DNA of 64,000 bases, from contig NZ_CP076135.1 in NCBI RefSeq assembly GCF_018736105.1, positions 1,858,001 through 1,922,000 of the forward strand, written 5' to 3'. This DNA is from Bradyrhizobium sediminis (GTDB lineage: Bacteria > Pseudomonadota > Alphaproteobacteria > Rhizobiales > Xanthobacteraceae). The position numbers and the translations under genes are program-made. The notes below the pieces were generated by a model. It was not told the DNA's origin, made no database searches, and saw only the letters and a list, made by a program, of their open reading frames with translations. Numbering within the stretch: the first letter of the stretch is position 1; every line of letters begins with the position of its first letter. This document shows positions 1 to 9,175 of the stretch, piece after piece.

Positions 1-1057
1 GGCGATCTCCGAAACCGGCTCGATCCAGGCCGAAAAGCTGGCCATCGAGCAGATCAACGCCATGGGTGGTGTGCTTGGCCGCAAGATAAAGATCATTCAG
101 GAAGACGGCGCCTCTGACTGGCCGACTTTCGCGGAGAAGGCCAAGAAGTTGCTGGTTAACGACAAGGTGGCCTCGATCATGGGCTGCTGGACCTCGGCGT
201 CGCGCAAGGCGGTGCTGCCGGTGATGGAGCAGTACAACGGCATGCTCTATTACCCTACCTTCTATGAAGGGCTCGAGCAGTCCAAGAACGTGATCTACAC
301 CGGCCAGGAAGCGACTCAGCAAATTCTCGCCGGCATCGACTGGATCACCAAGGAGAAGAACGCCAAATCGTTCTACTTCATTGGTTCCGACTACATCTGG
401 CCGCGTACCTCGAACAAGATCGCGCGCAAGCACATCGAGAACTTCCTGAAGCTGAAGGTCGTCGGCGAGGAATACTTCCCGCTCGGCCACACCCAGTTCA
501 ACTCGGTGATCAACAAGCTGAAGCTGACCAAGCCCGATGTGATCTTCACCGACGTTGTCGGCGGTTCCAACGTCGCGTTCTACAAGCAGCTCAAGGCGGC
601 CGGCATCGACCTGTCGAAGCAGACCCTTCTGACCATCTCGGTCACCGAGGACGAGATCGACGGCATCGGCGGCGAGAACATTGCCGGCGCCTACGCCTGC
701 ATGAAGTACTTCCAGTCGCTGAAGAACGAGAACAACGAAAAGTTTGTTGCCGCGTTCAAGAAGATGTGGGGCGAGAAGACGGTGATCGGCGACGTGACGC
801 AGGCCGCTTATCTCGGCCCGTGGCTGTGGAAGGCCACCGTCGAGAAGGCGGGTTCCTTCGACGTCGACAAGGTTGCGGCGGCTTCGCCCGGCATCGAGTT
901 CAAGGGTGCGCCGGAAGGCTATGTCCGGATCCACGAAAACCACCATCTGTGGTCGAAGACCCGCGTGGGCAAAGCCAAGCTGGACGGGCAATTCGAGGTG
1001 GTGTTCGAGACCGCCGACCTGATCCAGCCGGATCCGTTCCCCAAGGGCTATCAATAA
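1..1057 (+). CDS. urtA: Urea/short-amide ABC transporter substrate-binding protein, 5' truncated
   Basis: Open reading continues from the window edge (first full codon at base 2), so the signal peptide and first part of lobe 1 are missing; 351 residues remain. It is a type 1 periplasmic binding protein of the UrtA/FmdD/AmiC group, shown by motifs such as GCWTSASRKAVLPVME, YYPTFYEG and the C-terminal HHLWSKTRVG segment typical of UrtA. It would bind urea or short amides in the periplasm and deliver them to the UrtBC permeases. It heads the operon that continues with urtB-E, formamidase and amidase. The linkage to formamidase favours amides (FmdD role of Methylophilus) at least as much as urea; no urease genes are seen here. 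Family call is firm, exact substrate is inferred. Confidence 0.9.
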   Translation, partial: AISETGSIQAEKLAIEQINAMGGVLGRKIKIIQEDGASDWPTFAEKAKKLLVNDKVASIMGCWTSASRKAVLPVMEQYNGMLYYPTFYEGLEQSKNVIYTGQEATQQILAGIDWITKEKNAKSFYFIGSDYIWPRTSNKIARKHIENFLKLKVVGEEYFPLGHTQFNSVINKLKLTKPDVIFTDVVGGSNVAFYKQLKAAGIDLSKQTLLTISVTEDEIDGIGGENIAGAYACMKYFQSLKNENNEKFVAAFKKMWGEKTVIGDVTQAAYLGPWLWKATVEKAGSFDVDKVAAASPGIEFKGAPEGYVRIHENHHLWSKTRVGKAKLDGQFEVVFETADLIQPDPFPKGYQ

Positions 1058-1127
1058 GGGCTCGCGCACAAATCCTGCGCTTTCCCAGCCTCTCCCTGGC
1101 GTGGACCGTCAATCCGCGCCCAACACC

Positions 1128-1157
1128 CCCGCGTCGCGAACCTGCTCGCGACGCGGG
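1128..1157 (+). promoter_or_regulatory. Perfect 12-bp intercistronic hairpin between urtA and urtB
   Basis: Bases 1128-1139 and 1146-1157 are exact reverse complements (cccgcgtcgcga / tcgcgacgcggg) around a 6-base loop. No T-run follows, so it is not a classical terminator. Such hairpins after a binding-protein gene commonly protect the upstream mRNA 3' end or attenuate read-through, giving excess binding protein over permease; that role is inferred. Confidence 0.6.
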
Positions 1158-1180
1158 ACTTCCCCGACGGAGAAACATCG

Positions 1181-2107
1181 ATGTTCGGCGACTATTCGAT
1201 TGGCGATCTGGGCTCCATTTTCGTCATGCAGGGCTTCGCGGGCCTGATCCTGTTTTCCGTCTACGTGCTGATGGCGCTCGGGCTTGCGATCATCTTCGGC
1301 CAGATGGGCGTCATCAACATGGCGCATGGCGAGTTCATGATCCTAGGCGCCTACGTCACCTGGCTCACCTCCAGCGCTTTTCAGCACTACTTGCCGTCGC
1401 TGTTTTCCGGATACTTCTTTATCGCGATGGCGCTGGCCTTCGTCGCCTCCGGTTCGCTCGGCATGCTGGTCGAATGGGCGCTGATCCGGCATCTCTACAA
1501 GCGCCCGCTGGATACGCTGCTCGCCACCTGGGGGTTGAGCCTTATCCTGCAGCAGGCCTATCGATCGATTTTCGGTGCCCGTGAAGTCGGCGTCGAGCTG
1601 CCGCAATGGATGCTGGGTTCGCTGCACGTCACCGAAAGCATCGAGGTCCCGATCAACGGCGTGTTCGTGATGGCTTTGACAGTGCTGATCACGGTCGCCG
1701 TGGCTTACGTCATGTACAAATCGCGCTGGGGCCGCCAGGTCCGCGCCGTGGTGCAGAACCGCATCATGGCCGGCGCGGTCGGCATCAACACCGAGAAGGT
1801 CGATCGCTACACCTTTGGCCTCGGCTGCGGCATCGCCGGTGTCGCCGGCAGCGCCTTCACGATGATCGGCTCAACGGGGCCGACTTCCGGCCAGCTCTAC
1901 ATCGTCGATACCTTCCTGGTGGTGGTGTTCGGCGGCGCAGCCAGCCTGATCGGCACCATCGCCTCGGCATTCAGCATCTCGCAGACACAATCCACGCTCG
2001 AATTCTTCATGTCCGGGTCGATGGCGAAGGTGCTGACGCTGCTCGCCGTTGTCGGAATTCTGATGCTGCGGCCGCAGGGTCTGTTCGCCCTCAAGGTCCG
2101 CAAATAA
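1181..2107 (+). CDS. urtB: Urea/amide ABC transporter permease UrtB
   Basis: 308-residue hydrophobic protein of the LivH/UrtB branched-chain permease family. The segment ALGLAIIFGQMGVINMAHGE (about residues 28-47) is the hallmark of this family, and VVVFGGAASLIGTIAS lies near the C-terminus. Several UrtB proteins carry a long N-terminal extension; this one lacks it and resembles the compact FmdE form. The ATG at 1181 follows a purine-rich cggagaaa site. It forms the inner-membrane pore with UrtC (16 bases downstream). Second gene of the amide operon, separated from urtA by a strong hairpin. Family assignment is firm; urea versus amide specificity is inferred from neighbours. Confidence 0.9.
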   Translation: MFGDYSIGDLGSIFVMQGFAGLILFSVYVLMALGLAIIFGQMGVINMAHGEFMILGAYVTWLTSSAFQHYLPSLFSGYFFIAMALAFVASGSLGMLVEWALIRHLYKRPLDTLLATWGLSLILQQAYRSIFGAREVGVELPQWMLGSLHVTESIEVPINGVFVMALTVLITVAVAYVMYKSRWGRQVRAVVQNRIMAGAVGINTEKVDRYTFGLGCGIAGVAGSAFTMIGSTGPTSGQLYIVDTFLVVVFGGAASLIGTIASAFSISQTQSTLEFFMSGSMAKVLTLLAVVGILMLRPQGLFALKVRK

Positions 2108-2123
2108 CAAGAGAGCTGAAGCC

Positions 2124-3269
2124 ATGACCGACAACCGCTTTATCAATCGATCGGAGCTTATCGGGATCCTGGTGCTCGCCGCCTTGCTGGTGGTGATCCT
2201 GCCGCTCTTTCTCGATGTCTTCAGGCTCAACCTGGTCGCGAAATATCTCACCTACGCCTTCGTGGCGCTGGGTCTGGTGATCTGCTGGGGATATGGCGGC
2301 ATTCTCAGCCTGGGGCAGGGGGTGTTCTTCGGCCTCGGCGGTTATTGCATGGCGATGTTTCTCAAGCTCGAAGCCTCCAGCCCGGAAAACACCAAGATCC
2401 AGTCCACCCCCGGCATTCCCGATTTCATGGATTGGAATCAGATCACCGAATTGCCCTTCTTCTGGCAGCCATTCCACAGCCTGACCCTGACCATCATCGC
2501 CATCATCGTGGTGCCGTCTTTCTTCGCCTTCGTGATCGGCGCTGCGATGTTCAAGCGGCGAGTCGGCGGCACATATTTTGCCATCATCACGCAAGCGATC
2601 GCGGCAATCCTCACCATCCTTATCGTCGGCCAGCAGGGCTACACCGGTGGCATCAACGGCATGACCGACCTGCGGACCCTGAAGGGCTGGGACATCCGGC
2701 CGGATCACGCCAAGATCGTGCTCTACTTCTTCGAAGTCGCGTGCCTGTTCGGCTGTATCTTCATCGCGCAATTCATCCGCCACTCGAAGCTCGGGCGCAT
2801 CCTGGTCGCGATGCGCGAAAAGGAAGATCGCGTCAGATTCTCCGGCTACAGCGTTGCGAATTTCAAGATCTTCGCCTTCTGCATCGCCGCGATATTCTCC
2901 GCGATCGGCGGCGCGATGTTCGCACTCAATGTGGGCTTCATGTCGCCGTCCTTCGTCGGCATCGTGCCATCGATCGAGATGGTGATCTATACCGCGGTGG
3001 GCGGCCGGCTCTCTATCCTGGGCGCGGTGTACGGCACGCTGCTGGTCAACTTCGCCAAAACCAGCCTGTCGGAATCCTTTCCCGAATTGTGGCTGTTCGG
3101 GCTCGGCGGATTGTTCATCGCCGTCGTTCTCGCCTTCCCGAACGGTCTGGCTGGAATCTGGGGCGACTATGTGCAGCCCCGCATCGATCGGCTGATCAAC
3201 TCGCGCAAGCCGAGATCCGGCAACGGCTGGACCGACAGTTCGGTCGCCGACGGCGCCCCGGCGGAATGA
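2124..3269 (+). CDS. urtC: Urea/amide ABC transporter permease UrtC
   Basis: 381-residue permease of the LivM/UrtC family, usual length for the group. The motif WGYGGILSLGQGVFFGLGGY (about residues 54-73) is diagnostic, followed by QQGYTGGINGMTDL in the middle and VGGRLSILGAVYGTLLVN near the C-terminus, as in urea permeases. It pairs with UrtB to form the membrane channel powered by UrtD and UrtE. Start ATG at 2124 follows a gagag purine site, 16 bases after urtB; urtD begins 11 bases after its stop. The Arg/Pro-rich last 30 residues form a cytoplasmic tail. Confidence 0.9.
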   Translation: MTDNRFINRSELIGILVLAALLVVILPLFLDVFRLNLVAKYLTYAFVALGLVICWGYGGILSLGQGVFFGLGGYCMAMFLKLEASSPENTKIQSTPGIPDFMDWNQITELPFFWQPFHSLTLTIIAIIVVPSFFAFVIGAAMFKRRVGGTYFAIITQAIAAILTILIVGQQGYTGGINGMTDLRTLKGWDIRPDHAKIVLYFFEVACLFGCIFIAQFIRHSKLGRILVAMREKEDRVRFSGYSVANFKIFAFCIAAIFSAIGGAMFALNVGFMSPSFVGIVPSIEMVIYTAVGGRLSILGAVYGTLLVNFAKTSLSESFPELWLFGLGGLFIAVVLAFPNGLAGIWGDYVQPRIDRLINSRKPRSGNGWTDSSVADGAPAE

Positions 3270-3280
3270 GGAGATAGATC

Positions 3281-4036
3281 ATGCTCATAGGTCACCAGCC
3301 CAAGGATTTCCTGCTCGCGGTGGAGGGACTGACGGTTTCCTTCGACGGTTTCAAGGCGGTCAACGACCTGTCGTTCTATGTCGATGAAAACGAGATCCGC
3401 GTCATCATCGGCCCGAACGGCGCCGGCAAGACCACGGTGCTCGACCTGATCTGCGGCAAGACCAAGGCCACGTCGGGATCGATTCATTTTCGCGACAAGG
3501 ACCTCACGAAGATGAAGGAGAACCAGATCGTGCAGGCCGGGGTGGGACGCAAGTTCCAGACACCGTCGATCTATGACGACCTCACTGTGTTCGAGAATCT
3601 CGAGATCTCTTTTCCGCGCGGCCGCACGGTGTTCGGCGCACTGACCTTCACGCGCGACGCCATCGTGCGCGACCGCGTCCATGAGGTCGCCGAGATGATC
3701 TTCCTGAAGGACCGCCTCCACATGAGCGCCGAGCTGCTCAGCCATGGCCAGAAGCAATGGCTCGAGATCGGCATGCTGCTGATCCAGGATCCCGAACTGC
3801 TGATGCTCGACGAACCGGTCGCCGGCATGAGCGTCAGCGAGCGCGTCAAGACCGCCGAACTGCTCAACCGCATCATCAAGGGCAGGTCGGTGCTGGTGAT
3901 CGAGCACGACATGAAGTTCGTCGAGGACATCGCCCACAAGGTCACGGTGCTGCATCAGGGCCAGATCCTGTCGGAAGGCACCATGGAGCACGTCAAGAAC
4001 GATCCCAAGGTCATCGAAGTCTATCTCGGGCACTAG
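3281..4036 (+). CDS. urtD: Urea/amide ABC transporter ATPase UrtD
   Basis: 251-residue ABC ATPase. Walker A is GPNGAGKT (about residues 46-53), the signature is LSHGQ rather than LSGGQ, as usual in LivG/UrtD proteins, and Walker B is LLMLDEPVAG with the switch His in VIEHDMKFV. The stretch VGRKFQTPSIYDDLTVFENL is characteristic of UrtD. It hydrolyses ATP on the cytoplasmic face together with UrtE to drive import through UrtBC. ATG at 3281 follows gaggaga; 11 bases from urtC. Confidence 0.92.
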   Translation: MLIGHQPKDFLLAVEGLTVSFDGFKAVNDLSFYVDENEIRVIIGPNGAGKTTVLDLICGKTKATSGSIHFRDKDLTKMKENQIVQAGVGRKFQTPSIYDDLTVFENLEISFPRGRTVFGALTFTRDAIVRDRVHEVAEMIFLKDRLHMSAELLSHGQKQWLEIGMLLIQDPELLMLDEPVAGMSVSERVKTAELLNRIIKGRSVLVIEHDMKFVEDIAHKVTVLHQGQILSEGTMEHVKNDPKVIEVYLGH

Positions 4037-4060
4037 CGCGCAAGACTAAGGAGCATTTTG

Positions 4061-4750
4061 ATGCTGGCTATCTCCGATCTGCATGTCGCCTACGGCCAGA
4101 GTGAAGTGCTGCACGGCCTCAACGTCTCGGTGGCGCCCAACGAGATTGTCGCGATCATGGGCCGCAACGGCATGGGCAAGACTACGCTGATGAAGTCGTT
4201 GATGGGCATCGTGCCGACCAGGAGCGGCTCCGTGAACATGGAAGGCGCCGAACTCAGCAAGCTGAAAAGCTATGAGCGAGTTGCGAAGGGACTGGCCTAT
4301 GTACCGCAGGGCCGCATGATCTTCTCGGCCATGACGGTCAGGGAAAACATCGAGACCGGCCTCGTTGCTTCCGGCGAAAAGGAGGTGCCGGGCGACCTCT
4401 ATGAGCTGTTCCCGGTGCTGCTGGAAATGAAAGATCGCCGCGGCGGCAATCTGTCCGGCGGCCAGCAGCAGCAGCTCGCGATCGCGCGGGCGCTGGCAAC
4501 CAAACCCAAGGTGTTGCTGCTGGACGAACCGACCGAGGGCATACAGCCGTCGATCATCAAGGAGATGGCTCGCACCCTGAAGCGGATTCGTGACACCCGC
4601 GGCCTTTCGATCATCGTCTCCGAACAGGTGTTGAGCTTCGCGCTCGACGTCGCCGATCGGGTGCTCGTCATCGAGAACGGCGAGATCGTCCGCGACGAGG
4701 CGCGCGACGGCATCGATGCCGGGCAGATCGCGAAATTTTTGTCAGTCTAA
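4061..4750 (+). CDS. urtE: Urea/amide ABC transporter ATPase UrtE
   Basis: 229-residue ABC ATPase of the LivF/UrtE type. Walker A reads GRNGMGKTT, the UrtE hallmark; the signature is LSGGQQQQLAIARAL and Walker B LLLDEPTEGIQPSI. A TTG three bases upstream is in frame, but ATG 4061 lies 7 bases after a clear aaggag ribosome site, so I use the ATG. It is the partner ATPase of UrtD. The operon continues with formamidase after 32 bases, so the transporter and the hydrolases are probably co-transcribed. Confidence 0.92.
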   Translation: MLAISDLHVAYGQSEVLHGLNVSVAPNEIVAIMGRNGMGKTTLMKSLMGIVPTRSGSVNMEGAELSKLKSYERVAKGLAYVPQGRMIFSAMTVRENIETGLVASGEKEVPGDLYELFPVLLEMKDRRGGNLSGGQQQQLAIARALATKPKVLLLDEPTEGIQPSIIKEMARTLKRIRDTRGLSIIVSEQVLSFALDVADRVLVIENGEIVRDEARDGIDAGQIAKFLSV

Positions 4751-4782
4751 CCACGCAAGACTTGTAACCAGGAGAGCTTCTG

Positions 4783-6012
4783 ATGCCAGAGACACTGATC
4801 AAGGTCGATCTAACGCAGTCGGCCTACGACAACGACATGATCCATAATCGCTGGCATCCCGACGTCCCGATGGTGGCATGGGTCAATCCGGGCGACGATT
4901 TCATCGTCGAGACCTACGACTGGACCGGTGGTTTCATCAAGAACAACGACTCCGCCGACGACGTGCGGGACATCGATCTGTCGATCGTGCACTTCCTGTC
5001 CGGGCCGATCGGGGTCAAGGGCGCCGAGCCCGGCGATCTGCTGGTGGTCGATTTGCTCGACGTCGGCCCGATGAAGGAAAGCCTGTGGGGATTCAACGGC
5101 TTCTTTTCCAAGCAGAACGGCGGCGGCTTCCTGACCGACCATTTCCCGCTGGCGCAGAAGTCGATCTGGGATTTCAAGGGGATGTACACCTCATCCCGGC
5201 ACGTTCCCGGCGTGAATTTCGCCGGTCTCATCCATCCCGGCCTGATCGGCTGCCTGCCCGATCCGAAACTGCTGGCGACCTGGAACGAGCGCGAGACCGC
5301 GCTGATCGCCACCAATCCGACGCGGGTGCCGGGACTGGCCAATCCGCCGTTCGGTCCGACCGCGCATATGGGCCGGCTGAAAGGCGATGCCAAGGCGAAG
5401 GCGGCGGCGGAAGGCGCGCGCACGGTGCCGCCGCGCGAGCATGGCGGCAACTGCGACATCAAGGACCTGTCGCGCGGATCGAAGGTCTACTTCCCGGTCT
5501 ATGTACCCGGCGGCGGGCTCTCGATGGGCGATCTGCATTTCAGCCAGGGCGACGGCGAGATCACCTTCTGCGGCGCCATCGAGATGGCGGGCTGGCTGCA
5601 CATCAAGGTCGACGTCATCAAGGACGGCGTCTCGAAATACGGCATCAAGAACCCCGTGTTCAAGCCGTCGCCGGTGACGCCGAACTACAAGGACTACCTG
5701 ATCTTCGAGGGCATCTCGGTCGACGAGGCTGGCAAGCAGCATTACCTCGACGTCCACATCGCCTACCGGCAGGCCTGCCTGAACGCGATCGAGTACCTCA
5801 AGAAGTTCGGCTATTCCGGCGCGCAGGCCTATTCCATCCTGGGCACCGCGCCGTGCCAGGGCCACATCTCCGGCGTGGTCGACGTGCCCAACGCCTGCGC
5901 GACGCTGTGGCTGCCGACGGAGATCTTCGACTTCGACGTCATGCCGTCGGCGGCGGGGCCGATCAAGCACATCAAGGGCGACATCCAGATGCCGCTGTCA
6001 CCGGACAAATGA
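4783..6012 (+). CDS. fmdA: Formamidase (acetamidase/formamidase family)
   Basis: 409 residues, close to the 407 of Methylophilus FmdA. Formamidase hydrolyses formamide to formate and ammonia in the cytoplasm. Family landmarks visible are the N-terminal IHNRWHPDVPMVAWVNPGDD, the glycine-rich GAEPGDLLVVDLLDVGP, IHPGLIGCLP, REHGGNCDIKDLSRGSKV and MGDLHFSQGDGEITFCGAIE, all typical of FmdA. ATG at 4783 follows the ggagag site at 4771-4776. Its position directly behind urtE reproduces the fmdA/fmdDEF association of methylotrophs in a different order. It should act on formamide brought in by the upstream transporter. Confidence 0.93.
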   Translation: MPETLIKVDLTQSAYDNDMIHNRWHPDVPMVAWVNPGDDFIVETYDWTGGFIKNNDSADDVRDIDLSIVHFLSGPIGVKGAEPGDLLVVDLLDVGPMKESLWGFNGFFSKQNGGGFLTDHFPLAQKSIWDFKGMYTSSRHVPGVNFAGLIHPGLIGCLPDPKLLATWNERETALIATNPTRVPGLANPPFGPTAHMGRLKGDAKAKAAAEGARTVPPREHGGNCDIKDLSRGSKVYFPVYVPGGGLSMGDLHFSQGDGEITFCGAIEMAGWLHIKVDVIKDGVSKYGIKNPVFKPSPVTPNYKDYLIFEGISVDEAGKQHYLDVHIAYRQACLNAIEYLKKFGYSGAQAYSILGTAPCQGHISGVVDVPNACATLWLPTEIFDFDVMPSAAGPIKHIKGDIQMPLSPDK

Positions 6013-6101
6013 TCCCTGCGCGATGGGGTGCGGGACGGCCAAGTTTCTGCCGCCCCGCATCCGCCGTCGCGGAATTCCTGCTGAACGCGCGAGGGAATGC
6101 G

Positions 6102-6440
6102 ATGCCTGTATATGAATATCTCTGCAACGATTGCGGCCCGTTCACCGACATGCGGCCGATGGCCGAATGCGACGCGCCGCAGGATTGCCCGCACTGCGAG
6201 AGCTCTTCGCCGCGCGTCATCCTGACGGCGCCGAATTTCTTCTGCATGCCCTCCGACAAGCGCAAGGCCCACGCCACCAACGAGCGCAGCCGCAACGCGC
6301 CGAAGACCGTCGGCGAATACAAGGCCTCGCACGGCCCGGGCTGCGGCTGCTGTTCGACCAGGCCGTCGCGGCTGGTGAAACAGACCAGGAGCGGCGCGAA
6401 AAGTTTTCCGACCGCGCGTCCCTGGATGATCAGCCACTGA
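6102..6440 (+). CDS. fmdB: FmdB-family zinc-ribbon protein
   Basis: 112-residue protein beginning [14 protein letters not shown], the FmdB start. Two Cys pairs, CNDC and CPHC, form the zinc ribbon; a third Cys cluster (GCGCC, about residue 90) and a basic C-terminal tail follow. In Methylophilus FmdB was proposed to regulate formamidase expression; biochemical function is not established. It sits 89 bases after fmdA and 38 bases before the amidase gene, inside the operon. It overlaps no other real gene; longer frames over this region are shadows of fmdA. Confidence 0.9.
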   Translation: MPVYEYLCNDCGPFTDMRPMAECDAPQDCPHCESSSPRVILTAPNFFCMPSDKRKAHATNERSRNAPKTVGEYKASHGPGCGCCSTRPSRLVKQTRSGAKSFPTARPWMISH

Positions 6441-6478
6441 TCGACGGCAAACTCAAACCAAAAACAGAAGGCCATCCC

Positions 6479-7519
6479 ATGCTTCACGGTGACATTTCCA
6501 GCAGCAACGACACGGTCGGCGTAGCCGTCGTCAACTACAAGATGCCGCGCCTGCACACCAGGGCCGAGGTGCTCGACAACGCCCGCAAGATCGCCGACAT
6601 GGTGGTGGGCATGAAGAGCGGCCTGCCGGGCATGGACCTGGTGATCTTCCCGGAATACTCCACCCACGGCATCATGTACGACTCGAAAGAGATGTACGAG
6701 ACCGCCTCGCAGGTCCCGGGTCCCGAGACCGACGTCTTCGCCGAAGCCTGCCGCAAGGCCAAGGTCTGGGGCGTGTTCTCGCTCACCGGCGAACGCCACG
6801 AGGAGCACCCGCACAAGGCGCCTTACAACACCTTGATCCTGATGAATGACAAGGGCGAGATCGTTCAGAAATACCGCAAGATCATGCCGTGGGTACCGAT
6901 CGAAGGCTGGTATCCCGGCAATTGCACCTATGTTTCCGAAGGCCCGAAAGGCCTGAAGGTCAGCCTGATCATCTGCGACGACGGCAACTTTCCGGAAATC
7001 TGGCGTGACTGCGCCATGAAGGGCGCCGAGCTTATCGTGCGCTGCCAGGGCTACATGTATCCGGCCAAGGAACAGCAGGTCCTGATTTCCAAGGCGATGG
7101 CCTGGGCCAACAATGTCTATGTCGCTGTCGCCAATGCTGCCGGCTTTGACGGCGTCTATTCCTATTTCGGCCACTCCGCGATCATCGGCTTCGACGGCCG
7201 CACCCTGGGCGAGACCGGCGAGGAGGAATACGGCATCCAGTATGCGGCCCTGTCGAAGAATCTGATCCGCGATTTCCGCCGCAACGGCCAGTCGCAGAAC
7301 CACCTCTATAAACTGGTGCATCGCGGCTATACCGGCATGATCAATTCCGGCGAAAGCGCGCGCGGCGTCGCGGTCTGCCCGTACGATTTCTACAAGAAGT
7401 GGATCGCCGATCCGGATGGCACGCGCGAAATGGTCGAGGCGATGACCCGCCCGACCGCGGGGACTGACGAATGCCCGATCGACGGCATTCCGAATGAGAA
7501 GTCCGCCAGCAATTTCTAA
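6479..7519 (+). CDS. amiE: Aliphatic amidase
   Basis: 346 residues, the same length as Pseudomonas AmiE, and nearly collinear with it from [20 protein letters not shown] onwards. The nitrilase-superfamily triad is E59 (VIFPEYS), K134 (KYRKIMPW) and C166 (LIICDDGN), at the same numbers as in AmiE. It hydrolyses short aliphatic amides such as acetamide and propionamide to acid plus ammonia. ATG 6479 was chosen because the homology begins there; the frame stays open upstream over fmdB. It is last in the amide operon. No amiC/amiR regulators accompany it. Confidence 0.94.
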   Translation: MLHGDISSSNDTVGVAVVNYKMPRLHTRAEVLDNARKIADMVVGMKSGLPGMDLVIFPEYSTHGIMYDSKEMYETASQVPGPETDVFAEACRKAKVWGVFSLTGERHEEHPHKAPYNTLILMNDKGEIVQKYRKIMPWVPIEGWYPGNCTYVSEGPKGLKVSLIICDDGNFPEIWRDCAMKGAELIVRCQGYMYPAKEQQVLISKAMAWANNVYVAVANAAGFDGVYSYFGHSAIIGFDGRTLGETGEEEYGIQYAALSKNLIRDFRRNGQSQNHLYKLVHRGYTGMINSGESARGVAVCPYDFYKKWIADPDGTREMVEAMTRPTAGTDECPIDGIPNEKSASNF

Positions 7520-7607
7520 GCCATTGAGCGCGAGTCGGTTTTCGGCTTGCCGGCGATCGTGAGTTGCCGGCGCGCGCCCTGCAACACATTCGGCGCCGAT
7601 GCCGTGG

Positions 7608-8603
7608 CTACGCGGCAGGAAAGGTGTTCGATCTCAGACGTGTCTGCTGCCGCCATGGTGAGGGACTCTGGCCGACGAGTGCCTTGAATGCGCGGCTGAA
7701 GGCGGCGGTATCTTGATAGCCGATCTCCGCGGCAATCTCGGGAAGCGCGAGTTCCGTCTCCCGCAGCAGCCGACAGGCGACGCTCATCCGCCAGCGCGTG
7801 ACGTAAGCCATCGCGCTCTGCCTGGTGGTCTCCCGAAACCGCGCGGCAAAGCGCGATGGCGACATCGCGACGGCCTCTGCAAGCAATGCCACAGTCCACG
7901 GCGCCCCCGGGTTCTGATGTATTCGGGCCATCGCGCTGCCGATCTTCGGGTCGTCGAGCGCCTTGAACCATCCGGGCAAATGCTGCCCTTCGGCACGTCG
8001 GTGCTGGCTGATGGCGGCCGCGCAGAATACTTCCAGAAGGCGCAGCGCCGTGAAACTGCTGCGGTGCCCCAGCGCCAATTCCTCTCCCAGGCTTTCCGCG
8101 ACGCGCATGAGTAAAGGCGAAGCATCGTCGCCCGCGGTCCGTAGCTTCAGGACGGGCGGAAGCGCGGCCAGCATCGGATTGAGCGGCACGCTCCTCAGCA
8201 GGAATACGCCGCAGATCAACTCGGTAGTTCTCTTGTCTCTGGCGACTGACGCGACCTCGCGCCGGTCGGCCTCGCCGCTCAGAATGTCGGCCAGCGAAAC
8301 CGCTTCCGACTTCGCGCCGAACGCCATGCGATGCCGCTTGCCGCCCGTGCAGATGACGACATCGTTGGTTTCGACGTCGATGGGCTCAAGACCGTCGTGA
8401 TGCAGGACGAAGGAGCCGTGACGGACGAGATGGAACGGCAAGACGCGGACGTCGGACTTTGCGCCGAGCAGCTTCTGCAACTGCCTTTCGTCCGGCACCT
8501 CGATTGCCCAGGGCGGCCGATAGCATTCATGCAGCAACACGCTTCCTGAAATCCGCAAGGCGGCCAGGGCGTCCTCGAAAGGCGAAGTTACAGGTGAAAG
8601 CAT
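7608..8603 (-). CDS. AraC-family transcriptional regulator with N-terminal cupin
   Basis: 331 residues from the ATG at 8603 (frame open to 8687; MLSP is chosen because related proteins start just before the cupin). The N-terminal half is an AraC cupin_6 domain (LVRHGSFVLHHDG). The C-terminal 100 residues carry two helix-turn-helix motifs, with WTVALLAEAVAMSPSRFAARF and EIAAEIGYQDTAAFSRAFKA as AraC landmarks. It converges on amiE and diverges from the MAPEG-GST-SDR genes, so it more likely controls the latter. The inducer is unknown. Confidence 0.88.
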   Translation of the reverse strand: MLSPVTSPFEDALAALRISGSVLLHECYRPPWAIEVPDERQLQKLLGAKSDVRVLPFHLVRHGSFVLHHDGLEPIDVETNDVVICTGGKRHRMAFGAKSEAVSLADILSGEADRREVASVARDKRTTELICGVFLLRSVPLNPMLAALPPVLKLRTAGDDASPLLMRVAESLGEELALGHRSSFTALRLLEVFCAAAISQHRRAEGQHLPGWFKALDDPKIGSAMARIHQNPGAPWTVALLAEAVAMSPSRFAARFRETTRQSAMAYVTRWRMSVACRLLRETELALPEIAAEIGYQDTAAFSRAFKALVGQSPSPWRQQTRLRSNTFPAA

Positions 8604-8749
8604 CGTCTCGGACGATAGGGCGGAATGATCGTATCTGCAATGAAAATGGTCGGGACCGACATTGATACAACCGATGTTGGCACTCATTGTGAACTCAGGC
8701 GTCGCGATCGGCTGCGCCGCCTCGAGGCGAGGCTTGAGAAGGAACGACC

Positions 8750-9154
8750 ATGAAGATCACACCCGAACTCTACTACACCGCCCTGACGTCCGCCTTCACG
8801 GGGATCATCTGGGTGCCGATCATCCTCAACCGGCTTGTCGAGATGGGGCCCTGGAAGGCCCTCACCAATCCGCAGCCGGATGTTCGTCCTCACGCTGACT
8901 GGGCGTACCGCGCCGCGAGCGCTCACCGCAACGCGATCGAAAACCTCATTGTCTTCGCGCCGCTGGCCATCATCGTCCATGTGCTGGAGTCTGGGTCGCC
9001 GCTGACCGCCAGGGCCGCGTTGATATTCTTCGTCGCGCGAATTGCCCACGCGCTCATCTACACATTCGGCATACCGCTTCTCAGGACTATTGCCTTCGTG
9101 ATCGGGTTCGCCTGCCAGATGATTTTGTTCGGGCGGATCGTTGGCGTAATGTAG
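8750..9154 (+). CDS. MAPEG family membrane protein
   Basis: 134 residues with four hydrophobic segments. The motif RAASAHRNAIENLIVFAPLA (about residues 55-74) is the MAPEG fingerprint, where Arg and Asn/Glu contact glutathione in microsomal GSTs. Bacterial members are integral-membrane proteins presumed to have glutathione-dependent activity, usually unproven. ATG 8750 follows aaggaac. It lies divergent from the AraC regulator, 146 bases from that gene's ATG, and is followed after 21 bases by a soluble GST, which supports a small glutathione-linked detoxification unit. Confidence 0.85.
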   Translation: MKITPELYYTALTSAFTGIIWVPIILNRLVEMGPWKALTNPQPDVRPHADWAYRAASAHRNAIENLIVFAPLAIIVHVLESGSPLTARAALIFFVARIAHALIYTFGIPLLRTIAFVIGFACQMILFGRIVGVM

Positions 9155-9175
9155 GCGCGAACCGGGTTCAGTATC

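Noticed and set aside
4878..6101. Long + strand open frame over fmdA joined to FmdB
   Set aside because: Only the part from ATG 6102 matches FmdB; the upstream part is an out-of-frame shadow of formamidase, not a fusion.
6131..6478. N-terminal extension of the amidase
   Set aside because: Homology to AmiE begins exactly at ATG 6479, and the extension is out of frame with the real fmdB gene it overlaps.
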